In this document: positions 21,449 through 32,619 of the stretch, in pieces
Numbering within the stretch: the stretch's first letter is position 1
Layout: every line of letters begins with the position of its first letter
From: Oscheius dolichura
Taxonomy: Eukaryota; Nematoda; Chromadorea; Rhabditida; Rhabditidae
Length of the DNA stretch: 64,000 bases
Assembly (NCBI GenBank): GCA_932521035.1
Contig: OW051496.1
Location: 496,001 to 560,000 of the forward strand
Direction of reading: 5' to 3'
Position numbers and translations under genes: made by a program
The notes under the pieces: generated by a model
What the model was told of the DNA's origin: nothing
The model's database searches: none
What the model saw: only the letters and a program-made list of their open reading frames with translations

Positions 21449-22423
21449 CGATCCTGCTTTGTTTGTATATTTTTTGTATGAAATAAATGGCTGCAAAAGC
21501 TATTTCATTGTTTTCTTTCTTGACTTTTCTTTGCTTTAGTCCGCTTAATAAAAAGCAAATAAAGTTTCTCTGCGATGTTTCAACAGGAATACTTATCTCT
21601 AAAGTTGTCTTTCATTAAATGGATTTTCAAGATGGTTAGCAATATTAAACCTAGCAAAACTGGGAATCAATGTGTGAAACTATTTGGTTTCTACTGTTTG
21701 GCAGAAAACTGTGGATGCAAAAGATCAGAAACACATAACAAAAAACACATTCGCGACTCATCACGCGCAGCGTAAACAAAAACATAAACTGATTGGCGTT
21801 TTTACTGTCTTCCTAATGTCTTTCTGTTAACACTGTTGACGATAAAAAAGTTTCACTTTGGCAATAAGTAACACTTAGGAGTTCGAATAGCTGCTGTTCA
21901 CTATTTCTGCTAAATAAATTCACAATAACCTAGAAAAACATGTTTGTTTATCTCCTAACACCTCTCTCCCACCTCGGCATTCTAATCATTCCAACATTTT
22001 TGTGCCTGTCCTGTGGAATACCGATTTTCGTTTGAAAATTTTCCACTTCTTCTTGAATCGGAAATCGAATAAATGGTCCCATTTGATCGCCTTCCGCTCG
22101 TCTTGGAAAATCAGTTATTTCTCTTCAATCTTTGGCTAATTTGTATCCCGGCTCTCCCAGTTCTGTCAATTTCCGTCCAAAAATCGGCTTCGCTTCCGCT
22201 TTTGACAAGCTTTTACCCGGTTGCCGCATGTAGTTTGGCTTGCCATTCTTTTTGTCGCTTTGCTCGGGGAACAGTCATCTCTCGCCCATTTCGCAAGGTA
22301 TCCCTTGTTTATTTATTGCTTTTTGTTGACGTTTTTTTTCCATTTTATGCGGCTTTCCACACCTAATCGGAGGGTTTTCTCTTCCAAACGTCGTATTTCC
22401 TTCTCTAAAAAGTCGATTTTCAA
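21449..22423. other. Intergenic / 5' region of the OSR1-like gene
   Basis: A hydrophobic open frame (about 22221-22310, starting MPHVVWLAILFVALLGE) resembles a signal peptide, but no downstream exon joins it convincingly. The rest is AT-rich with no recognised element. Confidence 0.4.
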
Positions 22424-23722
22424 ATGTTTAATGATGATTCTTGGCCGAGATCCAAATCTGACTATCAACTGGGAGCGGTCATTGGAGAGGGAGCCACTGC
22501 CGCCGTCTACGAGGCCGTCTGCCTCTCCCGAAATGAGAAATGTGCCATAAAATGTATCAGTTTGGATAAGTCTGGCTATCTGGCGATAGACGAGCTGAAC
22601 ACTGAGATTACGGTATTTTTCTTCTTCTTTAAATTGAGTACTGTAACTATTTCGAGGCCATGTCCCAGTGTCAACATCCGAATGTCGTCAATTATTATGC
22701 GTGTTTCATAGCGGGAGACGAGCTCTGGGTCGTGATGAGACTCCTGAACAGCGGCAGTATGCAAGATATTTTAAAGAGGAAAATGACCGCCCTGGGACAG
22801 GAACAATCGAAATTTGGCCTCTTAGACGAGGCGACAATTGCCACAATTTTGAAGGAGACACTGAAAGGATTGGAATATTTTCACTCTAGCGGGCAAATCC
22901 ATCGAGATATCAAGGTAATTCGACTGCAGAAGACGACGGCAAATTGTTTATTTCCGGCCGGAAACATTCTCCTTGCCAGCGATGGCACTGTCCAGATCGC
23001 CGACTTTGGGGTTTCCTCCTTTTTGGCCGTCTCCTGTGGCGATCGATCACGTCAAAAAGTTCGGACGACGTTCGTCGGCACCCCGTGTTGGATGGCACCG
23101 GAAGTCATGGAACAGCAGGACGGCTACGACTACAAGGCCGACATCTGGAGCCTGGGAATATTGGCCATTGAACTGGCTACCGGGCATGCTCCTTATTTTA
23201 AATTCAAACCTATGAAAGTACGGAGGTTTTTCAATTAACAAAGAAGGATTGCAGGTGGTCCTGTTGACACTGCAAAATGACGCGCCAACGTTGGATACAA
23301 ATGCCGAGGATAAACATCAATATAAGGCCTATGGAAAATCTTTTAGAAATTTTATCAACGACTGTCTGCAGGTGGGAAGGAAATTCTCGCCGAATTTTCG
23401 AAACAAATCCTTTAAAATTTCCTTTAAAATTGACTCTTTTTCCAGAAAGATCCCAAAAAGCGTCCAACAGCCTCAGAATTGTTGAAATCAAGTTTTCTCA
23501 AGAAAGCGAAAGACAATAAATATCTCATTCAAAGTCTAATAAATGGACTGGCCACCGTTCCGCGGATCACTCGTGCTGAAGCTCGAAAGGTTCACTTACA
23601 ATTCTGCCGATCCCTGGTTACTGTATTTTTAGCCGACTTCTGGTCGATTGAGGAAGGATTCAGAAGGAAATTGGGAATTTGACTATGACGATGAGGCGTC
23701 GCCGGAAGAAGAACGCGACTGA
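22424..23722 (+). CDS. OSR1/SPAK-like Ste20 kinase lacking the C-terminal docking domain
   Basis: Exons 22424-22612, 22657-22914, 22957-23217, 23255-23371, 23446-23589, 23633-23722, all phase 0. Starts [20 protein letters not shown]; glycine loop [14 protein letters not shown] Lys in [27 protein letters not shown] (IADFGVSSF), activation loop [14 protein letters not shown] (the Thr phosphorylated by WNK kinases in this family), ADIWSLGI and KDPKKRPTA. The last exon encodes [18 protein letters not shown], the regulatory S-motif region, then stops. The about 100-residue CCT domain that docks RFxV peptides is absent; family members are about 500 aa, this is about 350. Expected role in cation-chloride cotransporter and volume control. 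The segment 22915-22956 between HRDIK and AGN has GT but no AG acceptor (ends CCG) and is open for 14 codons. Confidence 0.85.
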
Positions 23723-23999
23723 TCGCCTGATTCTCATTCTTTTCGATCTCTTTATGCTCAATTTTTGATAGTAAACATTTTAAGAAGTAGGCTGTTTATT
23801 TGTCTTCTCCCTTTGCAGATAAAGTTGTGAGTTTCTTGACTTTTCCTTGTTTATTCGAGGCTGAGGAGGTAATTCCCCCGGCTGGATACAGTAATTGGCC
23901 ACTTCGAAACCCGGTCCGGCTATTTGTTTGTTTCTTCGTCATTTCTTATTCACGTTTGATTTTAAAAATTCCCTAACTTATTATGTTACCGGGTAAAAA
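23723..23999. other. Intergenic
   Basis: Short AT-rich spacer between the OSR1-like and TSSK-kelch genes, with a possible polyadenylation region near 23818. No other element seen. Confidence 0.5.
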
Positions 24000-25347
24000 A
24001 TGGAATCTGGAATCTATAAGAAGGTCGTCCTCTCTTCTTTTTTTTTGTATATTTTCATTTGAATCATTTCAGATTGCAATTAAAGTAATCAACAAGGACA
24101 AGGTGACAAAAGACTTCAGGGACAAGTTTCTGCCTCGTGAAATTGACTGCTGGTGCCAGTTGCGTCATCCGAATTTGGATCGTATTCTTGGCCACTATGA
24201 GACGATGAAATACGTCTTTTTGTCGATGGAATACGGCGAGAAGGGCGACCTGTTGGCTTTTGTACAGAAGAATGGCCCGCAGCCTGAGACACAGGCCCGC
24301 ATTTGGCTGCGAATGATTATTCAAGCCGTCGGCTACATGCACTCGTGTCGGATAGCTCATTGGGACCTGAAACTGGAGAATTGTATCCTTTTTGACGGCG
24401 GCATTGTCAAGGTGGCGGATTTTGGCTTTGCTCGTAAGGTGAGCAGCAGCAGCCCGTCGCAGACGTATTGCGGCTCGAAGAGCTACTCGCCGCCGGAGAT
24501 TCTCATGGGCCATCCGTATAGCCCCTACAAGGCTGACGTCTGGAGTATTGGCGTCATCGGATTCATCGTCGTCACCGATACGATGCCCTTTCGCGAGAAT
24601 ATGCACAACTTCAAGATGCATCAAAAGTACGCAATTTTCTTCTTCTTTTGCCCGTAAAATCTCGGCATGTCCAGCGCTATGAGAAATGGACTGCCTTGTA
24701 GCACTTTTCTCTATAAGCCAGCGTAGTGCCGAGTATTTACGGGTGCAGGCGGGCTAGAAATTTGTTCTCTTTCTTTTTTTTACCTATTTTAATTCATTTC
24801 AGGAACCGGAACTACACTTATCCGGCCAAGGTGTCACTTTCCCGTGCAAGTCCACATTGGATGAGATTTTTTGACTTTGACCAGGAGATGCGTCCCGCCG
24901 TCTTGGACTGTCTCCGCCTCCTCTGCGGTGGACGGAACGATGGCTGGAATTATTTGAAAAGTGTGGAATGTTTTGACCCGGAGAGTGGCGTCTGGACGGA
25001 GTTGAATGATTTGCCCTCACCTCGAGATGGATATTCCCTTGTTTCCTATAACAATTCTCTGATTCTAATGGGAGGTGAAGATGATGGAAGTGAAAATCTC
25101 AATTCTGTTCTGGAATTGAATAATTTGAGAGGAACATGGAAAGAACTGCCGCCAATGAAGTCTCCTCGCTGTGATTTCTCTTCACCCCTCCTTAACAATG
25201 AAATTTTTGTAATTGGAGGAAAGGATTAAAAAAGAAGTTGAGATATTCGATGGAAATAATTGGATAGATGGCCCTCTTCTTCCTTATGAGTGTCAACATG
25301 CATCCTCTATTGTCATTCCCCAATATTTGGCTGATGCTCTTTTGTAA
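24000..25347 (+). pseudogene. TSSK-like kinase fused to kelch repeats
   Basis: Exons 24000-24023 (MESGIYKK), 24073-24626, and 24803 to a stop at 25229; 1005 nt in frame (334 aa). The kinase starts at IAIKVINKDKV, so the glycine loop is missing. HRD is HWD (Asp kept), and DFG (VADFGFA) is intact. APE reads PPE. RNYTYPAKVSLSRAS and FDQEMRPAVLDCL match the end of a testis-specific serine kinase. Immediately after, in the same exon, kelch repeats begin (LLCGGRNDGWNYLKSVECFD). A one-base shift at GGKD/KKEVEIFDG (25225-25232) separates the last kelch unit, which otherwise continues to 25347 and matches the kinase-kelch C-terminus (IVIPQYLADALL). Codon and GC content are higher in the kinase part than in the kelch part, consistent with fusion of two sources. 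Confidence 0.75.
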
Positions 25348-25675
25348 TTGTGAAAAAATCAAGACGATGTAAATATTTTCAAGTGTGTTACATGAAAAAA
25401 AAATTCAAGAAACAAATAAATAAAGAAACGGAGAATTCGCCCCGGACCGAGGGAAAATTCTGCTGGTCTGGTTGTGTGTCTTCTTGTTCACGGGAAACGA
25501 GGGAAAGGCTTGAAAGAGAGTTATTTGCAGACGATCTACTCGGTTCTGATGTTGCTGTTTGATTTATTGATGGATATATTTTGGAAGTAAAACATTGGAT
25601 GGACGATGACAAAAATTGGTCTCAGCAGCTCGTAAACAACCTAGTCAACTTTTATGAATTTATCACATATTTTGA
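25348..25675. other. Intergenic
   Basis: No recognised gene. Open frames on both strands are short and overlap each other. Confidence 0.5.
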
Positions 25676-26548
25676 TCAATTTTGGCCATTGATTCTAGAG
25701 TCTAACTTCTCCTTGATTTGAGCAGCTGTGAATCGCTCAAAACTATTCAAATTCCAGCAGTTTCTGATAATTTCCTTCAGCGTTTCGTTGAGACCTTCAT
25801 TCAGTGCCGGCCTGATTTCCTTGTCTTTCAATTGTCATAATACTCACCTCGCCCCGGTCAATATGTGATTCCGTAGAGATATCCTTCCACGTCTTGTAAC
25901 ATCTCTGTCATACGGGTCTCTAAATAAGTTTGAATAAAAGGGAAAAGAATAGAAACAACTCCCGATGAGTGATGAAATAAAGAACCATTCCATAGCTCCA
26001 AATATCAGCAGGGAGGCCGTAATTGGCTAATTGATTATTTTGGATGCCGAAAGTTTCCAGTGCAGCGTAGGCTATCGGGACATTCCTTCTATAAACGACA
26101 TTTAAAAAGGAAAAAAGATTCAATTTTTACTCTGCCGTCACATCCAAGGATGACGGTTCCCTTGCGAAAAGAATATCTCCTAATTTAAGAGTCGTCTTCC
26201 CATCATTGTCTTCAAAAATATAGACTCTAAACATTCTTCGTGGCGAGACCCAGTGAAATTTCCTACGTCTCGGGGTTGATACGCCGGTGCATTACTCCCA
26301 CAGAATTATGCAGATGATCAATTGCTGAGATCAGCTGGAAAGCCCATTGGAATATTGTTTGCTGGTTTAAATTTTCAACTATTCCAATTTTTTCAGCATT
26401 TGCTATATCTAAATAAATTATAAAGGAATCCAATTTTAAGCCCTTACATTCTTTTAGATTATATCGACAATTCTCATAAATAACATGGGTGACACCATTC
26501 ATAATGTCCGGGTTCTTCGTGCTTTCTTCGTTGAGGAATTGGACATTA
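25676..26548 (-). CDS. Diverged TKL pseudokinase (partial, N-terminal exons not found)
   Basis: Minus-strand exons 26548-26448, 26408-26267, 26226-26131, 26088-25960, 25919-25848 and about 25840-25676. The frame is consistent through the first five. Pieces: THVIYENCRYNL (hinge area), TIFQWAFQLISAIDHLH, then VMHRRINPET where HRDxKxxN is expected (catalytic Asp replaced by Arg), LKLGDILFA in the place of DFG, AALETF for APE, LPADIWSYGMVLYFITHRE (subdomain IX) and IIRNCWNLNSFERFTA (subdomain XI). It lacks the catalytic Asp and DFG, so it is a pseudokinase by sequence. The last intron phase does not fit cleanly. The N-lobe must lie in 26549-27900 but I could not assemble it; GEKLGKGDTHIFSS near 27605 is on the opposite strand. 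Confidence 0.55.
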
Positions 26549-27100
26549 CTGAAATGAATTTATAGAAATCACGCTGAGATAAGCTTTGATAAATTGGCTA
26601 AAGATCTTTGAAATTGATATCTTTCATGAAAAAAATAACAAATCGAATAGAGAGCGACTCACTCGCCATCAGAATTGGCACGAAGAAAGCCGTGTATTTT
26701 CATAACATTTTGATTTGGGTGGGGGTTCTAAAATTCTTGTTTGTTTGTTAGTAAAAATATAAATAGTACCTCCAATACAGAATTCATAAGGGCGGGTATC
26801 CTCCGAAGAATCCGTCCATCACCTTCTTGCTGCTGCTTTGCAACGGTGTCTGCTCCCTGGTCTTCTCTCTCAGTTGGACTCTTCTCTCCCAGTTGGGCTA
26901 TGGTCAGCGGATTCAAGCAATGAACACGGAATTCTCTAAAAAGAATTCTTCTAAAAATTAAGAAAGCAACAGACCCATTCAATTTCGGAGAAATTCCTTT
27001 CTTTGTGGTGATTTGAAGAGGGCCGGAGCCAGTAACAGGTTTTTTTATGTGGTTTCTCGAGAAAATTGGGCAACCTAAAAGAAATCGACTTTGTTTTAAA

Positions 27101-27294
27101 ACAAGAAAAAATAATACCATTAGTGGCCATCGCAGTAAGAAAAGAATGGGGAAATGTGTATCTGTCTATTTCACCACTTTTTTCCACGTTGTCGTTCTTA
27201 TCTGCCTTGTTGGCAGTCTTTAATCGCACCATTTCCCTGCCGGCACAATTCTTTTGTCACTGCGATGGCCGCTAATGGTATCATTTTTTCTTGT
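27101..27294. mobile_element. Foldback element with about 45-bp arms
   Basis: ACAAGAAAAAATAATACCAT at the left is matched by an inverted copy ending ATTTTTTCTTGT, with the conserved core GGCCATCGCAGT in both arms. Non-coding miniature element. Confidence 0.7.
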
Positions 27295-27383
27295 GCCAAC
27301 ACTCGACAGCAAGTGTAACAAATAAAATAATGGAGGACGCGTTGTGTTTCCAAACAATTTAAAAACTAGCAGACCTCTTTTTT

Positions 27384-27458
27384 TCCAAAATATTGATGGA
27401 AAAGGATTATAAATCCCCCTTTTGGTTTTTGTAATCCTTTTCCATCAATATTTTGAAA
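27384..27458. repeat. 75-bp hairpin
   Basis: TATTGATGGAAAAGGATTA is followed after a short loop by its inverted copy; arms of about 27 bp. It could be a terminator-like stem, or a residual element; no other copy seen. Confidence 0.6.
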
Positions 27459-27941
27459 GAAAAAAGCGGGATACTGAGCAAGCAAGAGCCTCGGGAGGCT
27501 GATAACATCGATTCTGTCTTTTCGCCTTTTCCCACTTTGTTGGATTCCATTTAGAACAAAGAATGTCCCGTTTCCGTTTTGTAAACAAGGAACTAGTGAC
27601 ATTTTTCATTGGTGAGAAATTAGGAAAGGGAGACACCCATATCTTCTCCTCCCACGCCAGGAAATGTTATCTCGCACAGCAATCGAAGAAATTCAATACA
27701 TTCAATTACTCATTTCACATTCTTTTGCTTATCATTTCACTTACCTTTCTAATCAAAATTTTAATCCGTTTCAGTTCCTCTATTGCTATTTTTCCCAGTT
27801 CTCTTTGGCACCCATAACAGCCTAAAGCTAGCCAATTCTCTTTCTTTTCCAAAACGCCGCCAAAGCCAAAACATTTTATTCTGATTCCAAAATCTTCATT
27901 TTCAGATAAATCTTGTGGTTTTCTCATTTTCATTGGGAAAA

Positions 27942-30900
27942 ATGGTAACCAACGCTAATGAATTGGAGGAATCAATTAAGAACAAACTTCAAGATGTCAA
28001 TTTGCCACCAGAGAAGAAGGCTGAAATCGAGTGCTTGAACAGTTCCATTAATGGTTCCAATGGTCGGCTCTGTTTCCAACTGAAGAAGATGTTATTGGTC
28101 GTTTTGGAGGATCAAGAGAACACATTCATGAATTACCTAGAAGACCTTGGAAAAAAAGGTTCGTTTTCCTGTTTTTTGTGTGAGGTCATCATGGATATTA
28201 TTATACTAACAGAACCAAATCGCATATTCAGGAAATCCCGAACCAAATGAGAAAGAGAAGAACATCGTCGAGGAGATTATTAAATTCTATGAGAAATTTG
28301 TTTTTTCCTGTATAACAATGGAGTGAGTCACATTTATCATCCGCCTCTTCAAATTCCTTTCCAGTGATTCCAATCACCTTTCAACCCTTTTATATTACTG
28401 TAATCCATCCAGCTCCTTTTTTGCTAGTACATTTGCAATGGTTTGTTGTATTGGACACAGCGACTGTTTAAATGTGGCCATTAAAAGAAGTAAACAACTA
28501 AATATTTTAGAAATTGGCCGTAAAATTACAGTTTTCCGAGAGAAGCAACAAAACGAGTCCCCTGAAAATTTTATGACAAGAGACCTCGCGGCGACATTGT
28601 TCGACGCTAATTTTTATCGGAGAATTGTCGAACATGACAGAGTTCCTTTAATTAAAGCGTTGTTCTTTTTCGAAGACGTAAATTGGAACAATGAGATGAT
28701 GAAGGAGTTGGCAGAGAAGGGAAGATATACGAAAGTCTCCGCCTATTTAAATGATCCTCACAGTAATGAGACGGTTTGATGGTTTTTTGTTATAGAAAAG
28801 AGGTTGTTTTATAGGTTTCTGACTCAAGAAAAAAACTAGATTATAAAATAAGAGCGGAGCTGGCAGAAAATCTTCAGGCAGCTGTGAAAGGCGGCGATAT
28901 ACTAAGATTGGAGGTAAGGAAACGATAAACTTTATCGAATTTTGCAGAGTTATTTACAAGATTTGAAGGCGTACAAAGAAGAATACAATAATGTGGATAA
29001 TCTTATAAATGAAACGGTGTCAAGTGAAAAGGGAACATGGAAAGGAGAAAGATTAATGCATTGGGCATGCAGACGAGGAGATCTGCCCATTTGTAAGGTA
29101 AATCGGCTATAAACTGCTTGTTTTCAGTCAATGTTTAGGCTTTGCACAGGAAGGGAGCATCTTTACGAGTCTTGGATGTCAATTTCCATTCTCCTGCTCA
29201 CGTAGCCATCGAAGAGGACCGGCTGAATGTATTACAATGGCTAAACGAGTGTGATGACAAATTGATTCTCAATTTTTTCGACTATGGATGGAATAATCCA
29301 CTTCTGAAAGATCGTGATTTATTCAAATTGAAAGAAGGCAATGGTAGGATCGACAATTTCTTCGAATATTCTACACTTCTCTTCAGTTAACCTGCCTATC
29401 CTTGGATATCTTCTTTCTTTGGGGTGTGACAAACTTCTGAATAAGGATAATATAGATCGTGTTTTGAATCAAGCCGTTAAAGACTGTAACGGAGATTATA
29501 GCTGTATAGATACTCTTTTAAAGGGAACGGAAGTTTGTAAGCGAATAACACCAGATCAGCTGAAGGTTACTGTAGCCAATGTAGCCTTGATATTTTTCAC
29601 ATTTTAGAATGCTGCTGATGACCAGCTACTTTCGAGATTATTGGCTGCAGCTTCGAAAGAATGTATCGAGCACATTATCAAGACCGATGAGGAATCCGTC
29701 GAGAACTGGAAACGAAAATGCCCAAAGGCACTTCCCAAAGTCTTTTCCAAATTTAAAATAGAATCAAATGAAGGAAACATTAAAATAACTGACGGTAAGA
29801 TTGGAATTTAATAAATTCTCACGCCTATTTTATAGTGAATAATAATGGAAAGTTGATCTTCAGAGAAATCGTAGGTGGAAAAGCTAAGAAATTAACAACA
29901 TTTAGTCCAAATTGAAAGATGTGAGTCTATTGAATGAGCCAGACGTATCCACGTATATCGACGACCATTTAATTTGTATTTTACCGTACTACATCGGTGA
30001 GAATATTTTTATTTTCAATAAATTCTTTGACCCAATTTTACAGATGTTTTTCTTATTATTCTTCATTTATTCTGTGTTTCCTGGTATTGTGTGGCGTATG
30101 GAGCGAGAGACGCTGCCATCGGTGAGAATAAGGAGCAGCAACTTAACAATTGTTAGTGGAAATACTTATAAAATTATATTTTGGAAAATATACGAGGACT
30201 CCGACGTTGAATAATTTCTTTTAAGGCCTGCGGTACTCTTTTTGGACCGTGACCATTCTCTCATTGGGCAAACAATTCATCGAATTTTATATAGAAAGGC
30301 ACAGATTTATTAATTCGCAAGATATCGTCGAGACCATTTCCTACGGGCTATCAATTTTTATACTCCTCGAGGTAAGAAATCTAGACAGTTAACGGGTAAA
30401 ATTAATTTTAGCCGTGGTTTCTGGAAGAATGGAAGCTGGTTGTCATTATTCTGTGTCTCTTTATTTCATGGATTGATCTCTTCATGAAATTGAAGATCAT
30501 TCCACCGTAAATAATTCATCTACCGTAATCTTTCTCTTCATTTTAAGTAAATTAGGCCTGTATATGGAGATGTTTTATTCAATTTTGAAGACTTTTATTG
30601 GCGTTCTGCTGATGTTTTCAATGTTTCTTCTCTGCTTCAGTACGGCCTTTTATACTTTGTTCCATAAAGCGGTAAGGCTCTTATAACGAACGAAGATGGT
30701 TTTCTGTTCAGGAGCCATTCCAAAGTTTTCATTCGGTGGCTGGCAAAACTTTGGCAATGATGACTGGGGAATTTGATTTTGACGGATTATTCTTTCCTTC
30801 CCTTCAAGAATGTCCACCATTACCGTAAGATAGCCGATTTATGGGAATGAACTGAACTTATTTCAGTCCTCAAGTGTTGTCCAATTCTCCGGATGATCGC

Positions 30901-31865
30901 GCTACGACTCCTTTATCCTTTCAGGATCTAGCAGCCAATTCCTTCAATTTTACAGAAGATCCGAGCTCTTGGGATACTGCAGCGACCTCTGACGCGTCGA
31001 CGACGTCTCCTGTTATTGGCCTAACCCATCACAATATGGCGCTTCTTGATACCGTCCAATATCCGAGCATCATTGCTTATTATGTCTTTTTCATCTTCTG
31101 TATCTGTCTGCATATTCTTCTACTGAATCTGCTGGTTGGTTTGGCTGTAGACGATATCGCTAAAATAATGGACGCTTCCAAGGGGCGACGTCTCTGCAAA
31201 CAGGTGAATCAGAAAAGAAAAGAGAATAGAATGAAGTATAGGCAGAAATGATAGCAGATTTGGAAATATTTTGGAGAACGGCGGAAAATATTTATGGCTG
31301 GATGCGGTTGGTACAGTTGGAGGGGCTGATAATATTCAGATTTCAGGTGTAACGGACGTCACAATCCAAAAAATGACGTAGAAAGTGGAAAAAAAGCAGC
31401 CGGTAGCAAGGTAGAATCACAGAATTGCGATGAACAACTTTGTTTAGGAAGGTGAACCCCTTGTAAATGGATCGGAGCCAGCTCCACAAGAATTGAAAAG
31501 GGAAAGTTTGTTGAATAAACTTCGTCAATTCTCACAAAACTGCTGTGTCAGCTGGCTGTTTGACCTTCTAGGATTGAAATCAGCGAAAGAGACAACGGAT
31601 GAAACAGTTTCCGAAATAAAAGTGGGAGTCCGAAGATTTCTGTAATTGTCTCTAGGTAATGAACGACAAGAGACAAGAAGAACGGGAAGAAATAACAGAA
31701 AACGTGGATCTTATGAAGGAGGTCATCTTTCGATTGGAGAAACAGAACCGAGACTTGATGGACATCATAAAAAGAATGGACATCAGTAACGGGGAATTCA
31801 AAAAGAAAATAGACGAAATAGACCAGCGAACAAGAGAAACTTTCGACAGATTACCTTTAACGTAA
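27942..31865 (+). CDS. TRPA-like ankyrin-repeat cation channel
   Basis: Twenty exons join in frame to 3069 nt (1022 aa): 27942-28158, 28232-28322, 28365-28773, 28815-28913, 28948-29097, 29139-29343, 29387-29565, 29608-29794, 29836-29870, 29906-29996, 30044-30121, 30226-30371, 30412-30506, 30548-30671, 30712-30824, 30867-31203, 31242-31306, 31347-31410, 31448-31621, 31656-31865. The N-terminal half contains degenerate ankyrin repeats (MHWACRRGDLPICK, DVNFHSPAHVAIEEDRLN). S1-S4 lie in exons 11-13 (DVFLIILHLFCVSW; WKLVVIILCLFISW). S5 is in exon 14, the pore in exon 15 (KTLAMMTGEFDFDGLF), and S6 in exon 16 (LLLNLLVGLAVDDIAKI), followed by a charged coiled tail ending FDRLPLT. The S6 sequence and ankyrin N-terminus point to the TRPA/painless/pyrexia group: calcium-permeable sensory channels at the plasma membrane. 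No lesions. Confidence 0.85.
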
Positions 31866-32184
31866 CACTATTTAATGTAAGCCGTCTTTTCACATATTTT
31901 TTTAATTTTATAAATAAACAAAACAACGTTTACTACACGAGAGACACAAGGCTGGGGAAGAATTCCCCGGGTTGCTGCAACAGTTAAAAATGAAGTTTTT
32001 TATAATTGGAGGAAACAATTTAGGAGACGTTAAAATATCTGGAGTAGCCTCGTCTCTCCTCGAATTCTTTTCTTATTCCCCAACATTTGCTGATTAAAGT
32101 TTGCGTTGACAGCCCAATAAATCTTTTTCTCTTTTGCTTTTTTTTATTGCATCCAAAACATGAAGAGTTTAATAAAAAAGGAGT
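31866..32184 (+). pseudogene. Intergenic with a kelch C-terminal relic (31989-32096)
   Basis: AATAAA at about 31912 probably ends the channel mRNA. At 31989-32096 an open frame reads MKFFIIGGNNLGDVK and later FAD then stop, resembling the final kelch blade of the local kelch genes. Too short for a gene. Confidence 0.4.
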
Positions 32185-32444
32185 TTAATCATCACAGATG
32201 GCTTTTCTATTCTTACAGTACCCTCGAGAATAATCTTTTTCGATACAGCAACCATTGACAGCCGTAATATTTGGGCACAATTCGGAACATTCCTTTTCAG
32301 CACTCTGAAACGTTTTTATAATGAGCTGACTATAAAAAAGGCCAACGAATAGAGCATTCTTACGTCTTGAAAATGTTTCTTCCACAATTCCATAGTTCCT
32401 AAGGTGGAAGACAGAAAAAGAGCTACAAGGAAGAGGGAAAACAT
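32185..32444 (-). CDS. Small secreted six-cysteine peptide
   Basis: Two minus-strand exons, 32444-32364 (27 codons) and 32304-32185 (40 codons with stop TAA), joined in phase 0 through a 59-nt intron; 66 aa. Exon 1 is a textbook signal peptide (MFSLFLVALFLSSTLG). The mature part has six cysteines, spaced C-x3-C-x8-CC-x9-C-x6-C, ending KAICDD. This looks like a disulfide-bonded secreted peptide of the kind common in nematodes (antimicrobial, protease-inhibitor-like or signalling). I do not recognise the family and assign no activity. It sits directly beyond the channel gene on the opposite strand. Confidence 0.7.
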
Positions 32445-32619
32445 TTTGTGGACACAGGAAAAGTTTGGGATTATAACTCGTTCCACTGTTTGGCATCAGA
32501 GTACCGGTACGATACAGGGAGGGTCACACGGCAAACAGAAGAAATTTGAACTGACAAGAGCAAGTGGAAACGGGCGAGATTTCTCGAGGAATTCGGCGAA
32601 ATTATCGAGTGGGAATTAT

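Larger units (their letters stand above)
26549..27941. other. Intergenic with foldback sequences
   Basis: Contains the inverted-repeat elements at 27101-27294 and 27384-27458. A plus-strand frame at 27563-27720 (FIGEKLGKGDTHIFSSHARK) vaguely resembles a kinase glycine loop, but nothing joins it. Probably includes the 5' UTR of the channel gene (acceptor-like TTTTCAG at about 27905). Confidence 0.45.

Noticed and set aside
22073..22366. Hydrophobic 97-codon frame before the OSR1-like gene
   Set aside because: Several overlapping hydrophobic frames in a pyrimidine-rich region; no downstream exon joins it, so not called as a gene.
26728..27120. Minus-strand 130-codon open frame
   Set aside because: No start or splice context and no domain; partly overlaps an inverted-repeat element.
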